Positions 9,562-17,893 are shown, counted from the stretch's first letter. The stretch: 64,000 bases of DNA from Sphingobium psychrophilum (GCF_012927105.1 NZ_JABBFV010000006.1:186001-250000); one strand, 5' to 3'. The notes: a model not told the origin generated them from the sequence alone. A program made the numbers and translations.

Positions 9562-10695
9562 TCCGCTTTCCTTGCGGAACGGGGTCCGTTCGGCCAGCCA
9601 CATCCGATCCTGCTGCACGCCCGCGCGTTCGGCGATCAGGAAGTCGGCAATAGCCCGGCGGAAACCCGGATTGGGGATATAATGGGCGGAAAAGGTCGGT
9701 TCGGGCGCATAGCCCCGCGCCAGCTTGTGCCCGCCCTGCGCACCTGCCTCCACCTTATGAAGCCCGCGCGCGATCGCCGCGTCGATCGCCTGATAATAGC
9801 ATAGCTCGAAATGCAGGTTGGGGATGTCCTCGACGCAGCCCCAATAGCGCCCGTACAGTGTATCCGCGCCGATCAGGTTGAGCGCGCCCGCGATCGGCCG
9901 CCCGTCGCGTAGCGCCAGGATCAGCAGCACTTGTGACCCCATCGTCTCGCCCAGGATCGAAAAGAAGGTGCGGGTCAGATAGGGCTGTCCCCATTTGCGC
10001 GCGCCGGTATCCTGATAAAATTCCCAGACAATATCCCAATGCGCCTCGGTCAGGTCGCCGCCGGTCAGGTGGACGATCTCCAGCCCCTCGACCGCGCGCG
10101 CCCGTTCCTTGCGGATATTCTTGCGCTTCTCGCTCGACAGGTCGGCCAGGAAATCAGCAAAGCCGCCATAGCCGCGATTGGTCCAGTGGAACTGGCTGTC
10201 CTCCCGGATCAGCCAGCCCGCCGCCTCGAACAGCGGCACCTGTTCGGGCGCGATGAAGGTGGCGTGGGCCGACGACAGGCCGTTGCGGCCCACCAGCGTC
10301 TCGATTCCCGCAATCAGTGCGGGAGCCATATTCTCGTCGCGCAGCAGCAGGCGAGGGCCGGGAACAGGGGAGAAGGGCGCGGCGATCTGGATCTTGGGAT
10401 AGTAACGCCCGCCCGCCCGCTCCCAGGCATCGGCCCAGCTATGGTCGAACACATATTCGCCTTGGCTGTGGCTTTTGCCATAAGCGGGTGCGGCTGCCGC
10501 AATGCGGCCGTCCGGCCCATCCACCACGATCGGCAAAGGCTGCCAGCCGGTCCCCTCGCCGACGCTGCCCGATCGCTCCAACGCGACCAGAAAATCCCAA
10601 CTTATGAAAGGGTTAGTATTGCCGGCGCACGCATCCCATTGGTCCCGATCGAAATCCGCCACCCCCGATGCGATCCGCGCCACGACCTCAGCCAT
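9547..10695 (-). CDS. FemAB/GNAT-fold peptidogalycan-biosynthesis-like protein (COG3146 type)
   Basis: 382 residues using the ATG at 10695 (MAEVVARIASG), whose first bases overlap the GDPD stop. Motifs ITWDF-like SWDFLVALE, KRKNIRKERARA and GAQGGHKLARGYAPE place it in the GNAT/FemAB-like family annotated as peptidogalycan biosynthesis or N-acetyltransferase (COG3146). The biochemical substrate of this family is not known. It is the last gene of a tightly packed minus-strand chain running from DUF3572. Confidence 0.85.
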   Translation of the reverse strand: MAEVVARIASGVADFDRDQWDACAGNTNPFISWDFLVALERSGSVGEGTGWQPLPIVVDGPDGRIAAAAPAYGKSHSQGEYVFDHSWADAWERAGGRYYPKIQIAAPFSPVPGPRLLLRDENMAPALIAGIETLVGRNGLSSAHATFIAPEQVPLFEAAGWLIREDSQFHWTNRGYGGFADFLADLSSEKRKNIRKERARAVEGLEIVHLTGGDLTEAHWDIVWEFYQDTGARKWGQPYLTRTFFSILGETMGSQVLLILALRDGRPIAGALNLIGADTLYGRYWGCVEDIPNLHFELCYYQAIDAAIARGLHKVEAGAQGGHKLARGYAPEPTFSAHYIPNPGFRRAIADFLIAERAGVQQDRMWLAERTPFRKESGSGGA

Positions 10696-11434
10696 GGGAA
10701 TGCTCGAAAATGATCTGATCGGCATGGCTCGACGCCCGCGCGCGATCGGCGGCGCTGCGCACGGTCCATGTCAGCACGGGCAGCCCCCTGGCGCGGGCGC
10801 GGCTGGACAGGCGGGAGGGCAGGTCGCGTATATCACAGGCCAGGAAATCGGGTTTCGACAGCCAAAGCGCAAGGGCGCGTTCGATCCCTCCGCGAATCCG
10901 CCCCTTGCCCTGCTGCGTCACGACAAGGCCGTACAGTTGTCCAACTCGTTGTTGCACGAACCAGCGTATCGCCCATGGGTTGAAGGACATGACCGCCACC
11001 GGCGCATCGGGCCATGCGGCCAGGTCGCGGGCCACCGCTGCGCAGACGGCTCGAACATGCCGCCCCTCCGCCTTGATCTCGACCAGCAACGGCACCCGAC
11101 CACCGCATCGCGCCAGCAGCGCCGACAGACGCGGGATCGCCCCGCTATCGGGAAGGGTGAGGCGGTCGAGCGCCACGGCGTCCAGCGCCGCGACCGCCTC
11201 TTGCCGCCCCGCCATCCGCATCAATGTCGCATCGTGAAAGACGAAGGCGACGCCGTCGCGGCTCGCCCGGACATCGCATTCGATGCCATAGCCTACGGTG
11301 ATGGCGGCATCGAACGCCGCCATCCCATTCTCGCTCACCCCGCCCCCGTGCAATCCACCGCCGTGCCATCCACGATGGGCGAAGGGGCGATCGGTCGGAA
11401 AATCAGGCCTGCGCTTTGACAAGCACGATCGCAT
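10688..11434 (-). CDS. Glycerophosphodiester phosphodiesterase family protein
   Basis: About 248 residues from the ATG at 11434; the start is uncertain because the frame stays open upstream (GTG/ATG to 11491) and TTG at 11422 is also possible. The family pattern is clear: FAHRGWHGG with His20, SENGMAAF, GIECDV (Glu52, Asp54) and FVFHD (His67). Enzymes of this family release glycerol-3-phosphate from glycerophosphodiesters. No signal peptide is evident, so it is probably cytosolic. The 5' end overlaps ridA by about 30 bases and the 3' end overlaps the GNAT gene by 8. Confidence 0.88.
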   Translation of the reverse strand: MRSCLSKRRPDFPTDRPFAHRGWHGGGLHGGGVSENGMAAFDAAITVGYGIECDVRASRDGVAFVFHDATLMRMAGRQEAVAALDAVALDRLTLPDSGAIPRLSALLARCGGRVPLLVEIKAEGRHVRAVCAAVARDLAAWPDAPVAVMSFNPWAIRWFVQQRVGQLYGLVVTQQGKGRIRGGIERALALWLSKPDFLACDIRDLPSRLSSRARARGLPVLTWTVRSAADRARASSHADQIIFEHSHG

Positions 11435-11867
11435 CGATTTCGACCACCGCGCCCAGCGGCAGCACCGGCACGCCGACGGCGCTGCGCGCATGTTTGCCCG
11501 CTTCGCCGAACACTTCGACCATCAGTTCGGACGCGCCATTGGCCACCTTGGGCTGGTCGGTGAAGGTTGGCGCGCTGGCGATGAATGCGCCCAGCTTCAC
11601 GATCCGCTCGACCCGGTCGAGCGATCCCAGCGCCGCCTTCATCTGGGCGATGAGGTTGAGGCCGCACACCCGCGCGGCGGCGACGCCATAGTCCAGGTCG
11701 CGGTCCTCGCCCAGCCGGCCGGTCATCAGGCCGTCGGGCGCGAGGGCGATCTGGCCGGAAATATGCAGCAGGCCGTTGGCCTCGACCGCGGCGACATAGG
11801 CGGCGACGGGGGCGGCGGCCTGGGGCAGGGTGATGCCCAGTTCGGTCAGGCGGGCTTCGATGCTCAT
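11403..11867 (-). CDS. RidA family protein (YjgF/YER057c/UK114 type)
   Basis: 154 residues from the ATG at 11867, chosen because AAGGAG lies just upstream and the ATG overlaps the HAD stop as ATGA. The sequence has the long RidA form seen in proteobacteria (SGQIALAPDGLMTGRLGEDRD, then RVERIVKLGAFIAS and GVPVLPLGAVVEIDAIV). RidA proteins hydrolyse reactive enamine/imine intermediates; this longer subgroup may lack the catalytic arginine of true RidA, and its activity is not assigned here. It is part of a coupled operon. Confidence 0.9.
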   Translation of the reverse strand: MSIEARLTELGITLPQAAAPVAAYVAAVEANGLLHISGQIALAPDGLMTGRLGEDRDLDYGVAAARVCGLNLIAQMKAALGSLDRVERIVKLGAFIASAPTFTDQPKVANGASELMVEVFGEAGKHARSAVGVPVLPLGAVVEIDAIVLVKAQA

Positions 11868-12520
11868 AGGGGTGCTCCTTGGATGGTGTCTGTGTCGGTC
11901 GGCGCTGGCCCTTCCGCCAGCTTCTCCCTGATCCATTGTTCGGCCGCCGCCCAATCGTCAATCCGCGCATGGGCATGGGTGGCGTCGGCCACATGTCCGG
12001 CGATTTCCGGCTCGCCGACCATGTGCAGTCGCCATACGCCGGGGGCATGATCCGCTACCGACTTATGATGTTCGGCCAGATCGTCGATGAACAGGGCGAC
12101 GCTGGGCTGGCGTTCCGCCACGATGTCGGCCAGCGGCGGCCCCTTGCCGCCCTGGTTCCAGTGGACCGGCAGGGTCAGGCCGTGGGACGCCAGTTGTTCG
12201 GCCCGCGGCTGCTGGTGCCGCTGCGTGATGTTGGTCAGCACGACGATGTCGGCGATGCGCGACAGCCGCTGGATCGTCTCGATCGCGCCGGCGATCGGCG
12301 TCTGCCGGTGCATTTCCGTCTCGAAAAAGCCCAGCAGCAATTCCCACACCAACGCCCGTTCGACCACTGCGCCGCTATCCTTGTGGCGCAGCGCTTCGCC
12401 AAAGCCGCGCTCCTGCATGTCGAAATGCACGTCATGCGTCTCGTCCAGCCAGTGGCGGAACGGCACGATCATGTGCAGCAGCACCTCGTCGCAATCGGTG
12501 ATGATCAGCGGGCGGGTCAT
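11864..12520 (-). CDS. HAD superfamily hydrolase
   Basis: 218 residues. Motif I is DCDEV (Asp9, Asp11), motif II is VVLTN, and motif IV is LFIDD, all in the right order for a HAD phosphatase. The Cys between the two aspartates is a variant of the common DxD. The substrate is not known. Both ends overlap neighbours as ATGA (with DUF3572 at 12517-12520 and ridA at 11864-11867), so translation is probably coupled. Confidence 0.85.
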   Translation of the reverse strand: MTRPLIITDCDEVLLHMIVPFRHWLDETHDVHFDMQERGFGEALRHKDSGAVVERALVWELLLGFFETEMHRQTPIAGAIETIQRLSRIADIVVLTNITQRHQQPRAEQLASHGLTLPVHWNQGGKGPPLADIVAERQPSVALFIDDLAEHHKSVADHAPGVWRLHMVGEPEIAGHVADATHAHARIDDWAAAEQWIREKLAEGPAPTDTDTIQGAPL

Positions 12521-12804
12521 CGGCTCAATCTCTCCTGCGCCGCGATCAGCGCGGCAGGCGTGGTGTCGATCGCATCGGCGCAGGCGATCAGGTCCGGCTC
12601 ATGATCGGCCAGGAAAGCCAGCACCGCGCCCAATATCGCGGGATTGTCGACCCCCGCGCGCAGCGCATCGGCATCCAGCCCGGTCAGCGAAAGCAGCCGC
12701 TCGGCCCGCCCCACGTCGCTCAGCGTCCATCCCAGCGCCATCAGCGCCAAGGTTGCTGCATCCGTGCCGCTATCCTGCTTGCCATTGTCGGTGTCGGGTC
12801 GCAT
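12517..12804 (-). CDS. DUF3572 family protein
   Basis: 95 residues from the ATG at 12804 (MRPDTDNGKQ). The body AATLALMALGWTLSDVGRAE followed by LLSLTGLDADALRAG and VLAFLADHEPDLIACA is the DUF3572 pattern, a small helical protein of alphaproteobacteria of unknown function. It is often encoded back-to-back with the divK response regulator, as here (68 bases between starts). It heads the minus-strand chain of five overlapping genes. Confidence 0.85.
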   Translation of the reverse strand: MRPDTDNGKQDSGTDAATLALMALGWTLSDVGRAERLLSLTGLDADALRAGVDNPAILGAVLAFLADHEPDLIACADAIDTTPAALIAAQERLSR

Positions 12805-12872
12805 GGTTGGTTCTCGGGGTGGGGGCCGCCATAAGGCGCGCTCCAAATTCATTTTCGGACCGCGGGTGACTG

Positions 12873-13235
12873 GTGGCAAAGCGCGTGCTCGTTGTCGAGG
12901 ACAACGAACTTAATCTCAAACTTTTTTGCGACCTGCTGCGCGCGCACGGGCATGAGGTGCTGCCGTTGCGTGACGGACGCGACGTGCTGGCCCAGGCGCA
13001 GGGCTTCCTGCCCGACCTCGTCATCACCGACATCCATCTGCCCCATGTCAGCGGCCTCGACCTCATCGTCTCGCTGAAGGCGGACGACCGGCTGTCCGCC
13101 GTCCCGATCATGGCGGTCACCGCCTATGCCGGGCATGGCGACGAGGACCGGATTCGCGCCGCCGGCGCCCAAGCCTACGTCTCCAAACCGATATCCGTGC
13201 TGCGTTTCGTCGAGCAGGTGAACGCCCTGCTGTAA
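12873..13235 (+). CDS. divK: Single-domain response regulator DivK
   Basis: 120 residues consisting only of a receiver domain. The acidic pocket (Glu9, Asp10), phosphoacceptor Asp53 in ITDIHLPHVSG, Thr83 and Lys105 (VSKP) are all present. The near-terminal helix and the alphaproteobacterial context next to DUF3572 support DivK, which relays PleC/DivJ kinase signals to control cell-cycle asymmetry in Caulobacter. The start is GTG. The usual Caulobacter partner pleD is not downstream; a PhoX gene follows instead. Confidence 0.9.
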   Translation: MAKRVLVVEDNELNLKLFCDLLRAHGHEVLPLRDGRDVLAQAQGFLPDLVITDIHLPHVSGLDLIVSLKADDRLSAVPIMAVTAYAGHGDEDRIRAAGAQAYVSKPISVLRFVEQVNALL

Positions 13236-13249
13236 CGCTTCCGACAGCT

Positions 13250-13278
13250 TCGTCACCGGGCTGTCATATGTCTTTCAT
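13250..13278 (+). promoter_or_regulatory. Pho box (PhoB binding site) upstream of phoX
   Basis: CTGTCATATGTCTTTCAT at 13261-13278 is two 7-base half-sites spaced by 4 bases, differing by one base from the ideal double CTGTCAT repeat. A weaker third half-site TCGTCAC lies 11 bases upstream at 13250-13256, in the same helical phase. The site lies 109 bases before the phoX ATG and downstream of the divK stop. This predicts induction of the PhoX gene under phosphate starvation. Confidence 0.8.
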
Positions 13279-13387
13279 GGCCGTGACTTCGTTTCGAAGT
13301 CCTGCCGTCATCCCCCTCTGCCAACCCGCTGGCCCAAGGCTGCGGCGTCCCGCTGACAGCCCTGCAACAAACCAGGGGTAGATATCC

Positions 13388-15256
13388 ATGTCTCATCTGA
13401 CCGACGAGGCGCGCGCGGCCTCTCGTGCCGCGCAGCCCACCATCGATATGGGCGCAAACAGCCTTGAAGCGATCGTCGCGGCCAATCCGGGCCGCCGCTC
13501 CGTGCTGAAGAACGGCCTGCTCGGCCTGTCGATCCTGCCTATGCTGGGCACGCTGGCCGCCTGTGGCGACGACGATGATGATTCCAGCACGCCCACCCCT
13601 ACGCCGACCCCCACGCCGACCCCGGCGCCCAGCTACAGCATCAGCTTCGCGCCCGTCGCCGCCAACATGAACGACACCGTGACCGTACCCAACGGCTACA
13701 CTGTCGACGTCCTGCTGAAGGCTGGCGATTCGGTCGAAGCCGGCACGCCCTATTCGGGCGGCTTCCCGACAGCGGCCGTTGCCGAAAAATGGGCAGGCGG
13801 CAACCATGACGGCATGGAATATTATGAACTGTCCGGGACCGATGCGAACGGCGGCGGCCTGCTGGCGATCAATTTCGAACTGCCCGACTTCAACATCCTG
13901 TTCGCCAACGGCCAGCCCGATCCCGTCACCGCGACGGCTGAACAGCGCGCCGTCTCCCTGTCGGCGGTGGGCGTGGGCGTCGTCGAAATCGCCAAGGGCG
14001 CCGACGGCAAGTGGGGCGTCAAGGCCGGCTCCAAATATAACAAGCGCTACACCGGCAACAGCATCTACCGCGCCAGCGGCCGCGCCGCCGGCCTGCTCTC
14101 GACCTCGATCAAGGGTACGCTGAACAATTGCTCGTCGGGCCGGACCCCCTGGGGCACTTATCTGACCTGCGAGGAATCGACCGAAAATTATCTCGATCCG
14201 TCGCAGCCGGAAGAAAATTACGGCTGGGTGGTCGAAATCGACCCTTATCAGGAACTGGACGCTGCGACCAAGCGCACCGAGCTTGGCCGTTTCGACCATG
14301 AAAACACCGCCTATATGGCTGACAGCAACAGCCGCGTCGCTTTCTACATGGGCCATGACGGTACGCCGGGCTGCATCTACAAATTCGTCTGCGACCGGGC
14401 TTTCAGCAGCAGCAACCGCGCCCAGAACCGCGACATGCTCGACCATGGCACCCTCTATGTCGCGCGCTTCAACGCGGATGGCACCGGGGAATGGCGTGCG
14501 CTGGTGCAGGGTCAGAACGGCCTTGTCGTCGGTGCGACCGATCCCGGCAATGTCAGCCAGAGCGTGACCCCGCCCGCCCCCGTAAAGGTCGACTTCAACA
14601 ACCAAGCGGACGTATTGATCAACACCATCTCGGCCGCCCGCGTCGCTGGCGGCACGGTCATGGACCGTCCGGAATGGATCACGGTCGCGCCCGACAACAG
14701 CGCCGTCTTCGTGACGCTGACCAACAATAGCAGCCGCCGCGTCACCGACGCCGCCAACCCGCGCACTGTCAACCGCCACGGCCATATCATCAAGTTCAAG
14801 GAAGAGGGCAATTCGCCGCTCGCCATGAAGTTTAGCTGGGAAATCTTCCTGCTGGCGGGTGATCCGAAACTGGCCGGCTTTGGCGACAAGCTGGAAGGCA
14901 ATATCAACGGCGATACCTTCTCCAGCCCCGACGGCATCCGCATCGACCCCAAGGGCCGCCTGTGGGTCCAGACCGACCACAGCGTGCCCGGCTCGTCGGG
15001 CGATTCGGCCCGCACGATCGAACAGATTTTCGGTCAGAACGCGATGTTCTACATCGACCAGGCCACCAAGAAATCGTCGCGCTTCCTGGTCGGGCCGAAG
15101 GGCTGCGAGATCACCGGCCTTGCCTACACGCCGGACCTCAAGACCTTCTTCGTGAACATCCAGCATCCCACCGGCGACTGGCCGGTGTCGGGCCAGCAGC
15201 CGCGCTCCTCGACCATCGTCGTGCGCCGCACCGACAGCCAGCCCGTCGGCAACTAG
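13388..15256 (+). CDS. phoX: PhoX family phosphatase (DUF839), Tat-exported, probable lipoprotein
   Basis: 622 residues. The N-terminus holds a twin-arginine signal (GRRSVLKNGLLGL, Arg36-Arg37), a hydrophobic stretch, and a lipobox-like LAAC with Cys59, so the mature protein is probably a Tat-secreted lipoprotein. A Asp-rich run and a (Thr-Pro)n linker (residues about 61-78) tether the catalytic part, which has DUF839/PhoX features such as LTCEESTENYLDP, FDHENTAYMADS and SPDGIRIDPKGRLWVQTD. PhoX enzymes release phosphate from organic esters outside the membrane using Ca and Fe. The Pho box upstream agrees with this role. Confidence 0.9.
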   Translation: MSHLTDEARAASRAAQPTIDMGANSLEAIVAANPGRRSVLKNGLLGLSILPMLGTLAACGDDDDDSSTPTPTPTPTPTPAPSYSISFAPVAANMNDTVTVPNGYTVDVLLKAGDSVEAGTPYSGGFPTAAVAEKWAGGNHDGMEYYELSGTDANGGGLLAINFELPDFNILFANGQPDPVTATAEQRAVSLSAVGVGVVEIAKGADGKWGVKAGSKYNKRYTGNSIYRASGRAAGLLSTSIKGTLNNCSSGRTPWGTYLTCEESTENYLDPSQPEENYGWVVEIDPYQELDAATKRTELGRFDHENTAYMADSNSRVAFYMGHDGTPGCIYKFVCDRAFSSSNRAQNRDMLDHGTLYVARFNADGTGEWRALVQGQNGLVVGATDPGNVSQSVTPPAPVKVDFNNQADVLINTISAARVAGGTVMDRPEWITVAPDNSAVFVTLTNNSSRRVTDAANPRTVNRHGHIIKFKEEGNSPLAMKFSWEIFLLAGDPKLAGFGDKLEGNINGDTFSSPDGIRIDPKGRLWVQTDHSVPGSSGDSARTIEQIFGQNAMFYIDQATKKSSRFLVGPKGCEITGLAYTPDLKTFFVNIQHPTGDWPVSGQQPRSSTIVVRRTDSQPVGN

Positions 15257-15267
15257 CAGGACCAAAT

Positions 15268-15289
15268 CCCCTCCCGCTTGCGGGAGGGG
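15268..15289. repeat. Palindromic extragenic repeat (REP-like) after phoX
   Basis: A perfect 10-base stem (CCCCTCCCGC / GCGGGAGGGG) with a 2-base loop, followed by a GGGGAGGG tail. It resembles the element at 62018-62056 in design (C/T-rich hairpin followed by a G-rich tail) and is of the type scattered between sphingomonad genes. Confidence 0.6.
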
Positions 15290-15345
15290 TCAGGGGAGGG
15301 CCTGTCCAGGCTCTCCCCTTTTTGCTGCCTGAAGCGGTGCCAACA

Positions 15346-15395
15346 GAAACAGGAAAAGGCCCGCTCCCACGAAGGGACGGGCCTTTTCCTGTTTC
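15346..15395. terminator. Bidirectional terminator between phoX and rpmG
   Basis: Perfect 18-base arms starting GAAACAGGAAAAGGCCCG and returning CGGGCCTTTTCCTGTTTC around a 14-base loop. It lies between the convergent phoX and rpmG genes; the T-rich right arm suits phoX and the mirror image suits rpmG. Confidence 0.85.
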
Positions 15396-15439
15396 GAAAA
15401 CCGAAAGATCAAACGCGCGGGCGTGATGCCCGCCGCGGC

Positions 15440-15607
15440 TTACTTGATCTTGGCTTCCTTGAACTCGACATGCTTGCGCACGACCGGGTCGTACTTGCGG
15501 AAGCTGAACTTTTCGGTCTTGGTGCGCGGGTTCTTCTTCGTGACGTAGAAGAAGCCAGTGTCAGCCGTGCTGACGAGACGAATCTTGACGGTTGCCGGCT
15601 TGGCCAT
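15440..15607 (-). CDS. rpmG: 50S ribosomal protein L33
   Basis: 55 residues: [20 protein letters not shown] and then [20 protein letters not shown], ending EFKEAKIK. This is the alphaproteobacterial L33 type without zinc-binding cysteines. Length and sequence are normal. It is a single gene transcribed toward the terminator at 15346-15395. L33 sits near the E site of the large ribosomal subunit. Confidence 0.95.
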   Translation of the reverse strand: MAKPATVKIRLVSTADTGFFYVTKKNPRTKTEKFSFRKYDPVVRKHVEFKEAKIK

Positions 15608-15819
15608 GGCCCTATTCCCTGGTCGTAATTGCGTAAAAAGATAGAGCGGCCCCCCGGATGTGGAGGGGAACCGCCCCGTTTCAGCGGTCGCCCTTGGGGC
15701 AGATTCGCGTTGATGTCAAGGCTGGGCATCGCATCACGCCTCGCGGTCCGCAGGCTTTACATGCCTTTAACCAATCGGGCGCATGATCGTTTGTGGGGCG
15801 ATAAGACGGGGGCTTTCCC

Positions 15820-16149
15820 ATGCGACATGATCCGATGCTGGCCATATTGGCGGACCTGATGCGCCGGGTCGATGGGCTGGCCAACCAACGCGGCCATCTA
15901 TCCGTGCCGCGCCTGCATGACGAACTCGACCAGATTCGCCACATCGCCCGCGCCTTCCGCCTCGATACGGTGGAAGGGCTGGCGGGCACGCTCGAATCGG
16001 CGCTGTCGCTGCATGGCCTTGGCCCGATCGTGCTATCTTACCTCGACCTGATGCGCGATGCGATCGCACAGGATATGCCGGTGGCTGACATCGTTGCGAT
16101 CATCCCTCAGGCGATGCCGTCCGCCACCATCCACGCCCTGCGCGCCTGA
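15820..16149 (+). CDS. Small uncharacterised helical protein
   Basis: 109 residues, not recognised. It is predicted to be mostly helical (DPMLAILADLMRRVDGLANQ, then LHDELDQIRHIARAFRLDTV and VLSYLDLMRDAIAQDMPVAD), with no signal peptide, membrane segment or cysteines. It lies 12 bases upstream of the GDT1-like gene on the same strand and could be co-transcribed with it. Coding is supported by clean codon bias and the absence of a competing frame, but function is unknown. Confidence 0.6.
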   Translation: MRHDPMLAILADLMRRVDGLANQRGHLSVPRLHDELDQIRHIARAFRLDTVEGLAGTLESALSLHGLGPIVLSYLDLMRDAIAQDMPVADIVAIIPQAMPSATIHALRA

Positions 16150-16161
16150 TTCGCGCCGCCG

Positions 16162-16728
16162 ATGGACGCCCTGCTAATCGCGTTGCTCGGCTGCCTGCTC
16201 GGCGAAATTGGCGACAAGGGCCAGTTGCTCGTCCTGGCGCTCGCCACCCGCTATAATCGTAACGGCGCGGTCATCGCCGGGATCGTCGTCGCGGCCGTCG
16301 CCAACGCCTTCATCTCCGCCTTTGCCGGTGCCTGGATCGGACCGATGCTCGGCGCGGACGCTCGGCTGCTCTTCATGGCGCTGTCCGTCCTCTTCCTGGG
16401 CGCAGGCTTGTTCTGGCCGGCCTCCGCGCCGGATCCGCTCGCCGGCTGGCCGACCGGCGCCTTCCTGACCACCGCGCTCGGCCTCTTCATCCTGGGCTTT
16501 GGCGACGGGCCGCAATTCCTGATATTGGGCATCGCCACCCGGACCGCTGATCCGATGCTGGCCGGGATCGGCGGCGCTATCGGCGTCATCGTCGCGCTGG
16601 TCCCCGTCGTGCTGCTGCGCGATCCTATTCTGGCGATGCTGCCGTTGCGGGCCATCCGCTGGACTGGCGGCGCGCTGCTGCTGCTGGCGGGCGGGATCAT
16701 GGCGCTGTCAGCGACCGGTCTGCTCTGA
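16162..16728 (+). CDS. TMEM165/GDT1 (UPF0016) family membrane transporter
   Basis: 188 residues with about six hydrophobic helices. The first family motif is intact (EIGDKG, residues 15-20). The second, which in the family repeats E-x-G-D-K/R-T/S, reads GFGDGP (112-117) and has lost both the Glu and the basic residue. GDT1/MneA-type proteins move Mn2+ or Ca2+ against protons across membranes. The weakened second motif makes the activity here uncertain. No mntP or yybP-type riboswitch was seen upstream. Confidence 0.82.
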   Translation: MDALLIALLGCLLGEIGDKGQLLVLALATRYNRNGAVIAGIVVAAVANAFISAFAGAWIGPMLGADARLLFMALSVLFLGAGLFWPASAPDPLAGWPTGAFLTTALGLFILGFGDGPQFLILGIATRTADPMLAGIGGAIGVIVALVPVVLLRDPILAMLPLRAIRWTGGALLLLAGGIMALSATGLL

Positions 16729-16839
16729 TCGATCCAGTCCATCAGGCTGATCGGATATTCCTACCGGAAAAAAATGGCACCATCTGCGCGCGCGATCATT
16801 ATATATCCGAAATCATTTTCGCGAACTGGAGGATAGTGC

Positions 16840-17331
16840 ATGACCGCGCCCGATCTGAAGACCCCGACCGACCTCAAGAGCAATGCGACCAAGTCCGTCG
16901 CCGACGCGCTCAACGGCGCACTGGCGGACAGCTATGCGCTGTATCTCAAGACCAAGAATTTCCATTGGCATGTCTCGGGCCCGCATTTCCGCGACTATCA
17001 TCTGATGTTCGATGAGCAGGCGACCGAAATCCTGGGCACGACCGATTTGATTGCCGAGCGCGTGCGCAAGACCGGCAACGTGACCCTGCGCTCGATCGGC
17101 GACATTTCCCGGCACCAGACCGTCAAGGATAACGACGCCGAGTTCGTAGCCCCGGCGGACATGCTCAAGGAATTGCGCGACGATAATCTGGCGCTGGTCG
17201 AAACCTTCCGCGCGGTGAAGGCCGCCGCGACCGAGGCGGGCGACAACGCGACCGAAGGCATCGTCGATGACTGGACTGACCAGGCGGAACAGCGCGCCTG
17301 GTTCCTGTTCGAAGCGGCCCGCGGCGCCTGA
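16840..17331 (+). CDS. dps: DNA protection during starvation protein Dps
   Basis: 163 residues. The ferroxidase ligands line up with E. coli Dps spacing: His42 in NFHWHV, His54, Asp58, Asp69 and Glu73. The protein should form a 12-subunit shell that oxidises and stores iron and shields DNA from peroxide. The start follows GGAGGA. The 110 bases upstream include an A/T-rich stretch (ATTATATAT) that could hold the promoter, but I cannot assign a regulator. A strong terminator follows. Confidence 0.95.
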   Translation: MTAPDLKTPTDLKSNATKSVADALNGALADSYALYLKTKNFHWHVSGPHFRDYHLMFDEQATEILGTTDLIAERVRKTGNVTLRSIGDISRHQTVKDNDAEFVAPADMLKELRDDNLALVETFRAVKAAATEAGDNATEGIVDDWTDQAEQRAWFLFEAARGA

Positions 17332-17351
17332 TTAGTCTTTGAACCCAACGC

Positions 17352-17385
17352 AAAAAGCCCGCCGGCGCAAACCGGCGGGCTTTTT
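17352..17385. terminator. Terminator after dps
   Basis: 14-base perfect arms AAAAAGCCCGCCGG and CCGGCGGGCTTTTT around a 6-base loop. Placed between convergent dps and the GreB-like gene; it should serve both. Confidence 0.92.
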
Positions 17386-17403
17386 CATGCCCAAAGAAAG
17401 GGA

Positions 17404-17874
17404 TTAGTCCTCGCTGACGACCATGATCTGTACGATCTCGACCGCCTCGACCTTCCCGGCGAAATCCACCTTTTCGCCGACTTCCGCATCCATCATCGCG
17501 CGGGCGAGCGGGGAGGAGAAGCTGATCCGCCCCTCATGCGGATCGGCCTCGTCGTCGCCGACCAGCGCCACCGTCTTTTCCTGCCGGTTCAGTCGATATG
17601 TCACCTGTGTCCCGAACGCGACCGCATCGCCATCTGCCGCCGCCTGCAACGCCGCCGTCGCCAGCCGCGTGCGCCAGTAGCGCAGCACGCGCTTATGTTT
17701 CTTGGCCGCCTCTTCTTCCATGCCGCCGGTATCGACGCTTTCCAGTGCCTCGACCTTCTCCCGCGTCAGCCGCAGCCCCCGCGCGGTCACCCAATTGGGA
17801 CCGGGCGGCAGCGGCAACTCGAACTTGGGCTCCATATGCTCGTCATCGCTCTCGCGACGAAAGGCGACGCTCAT
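17404..17874 (-). CDS. GreA/GreB family transcription elongation factor (GreB-like)
   Basis: 156 residues. The C-terminal half (GTQVTYRLNRQEKTVALVGDDEAD, then GRISFSSPLARAMMDAEVGE) is the FKBP-like Gre domain. The N-terminal coiled coil carries an acidic DTGGMEEEAAKK tip region. Gre factors enter the RNA polymerase secondary channel and stimulate transcript cleavage at stalled complexes. A second ATG (Met14) is possible as start. It is a stand-alone gene flanked by hairpins on both sides. Confidence 0.88.
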   Translation of the reverse strand: MSVAFRRESDDEHMEPKFELPLPPGPNWVTARGLRLTREKVEALESVDTGGMEEEAAKKHKRVLRYWRTRLATAALQAAADGDAVAFGTQVTYRLNRQEKTVALVGDDEADPHEGRISFSSPLARAMMDAEVGEKVDFAGKVEAVEIVQIMVVSED

Positions 17875-17893
17875 TCAAACTCTCCAAACACAA

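Noticed and set aside
13253..15265. Minus-strand open frame of 670 codons across the PhoX gene
   Set aside because: It is antisense to a recognisable PhoX gene with Tat signal and Pho box; its translation is low-complexity and matches no family.
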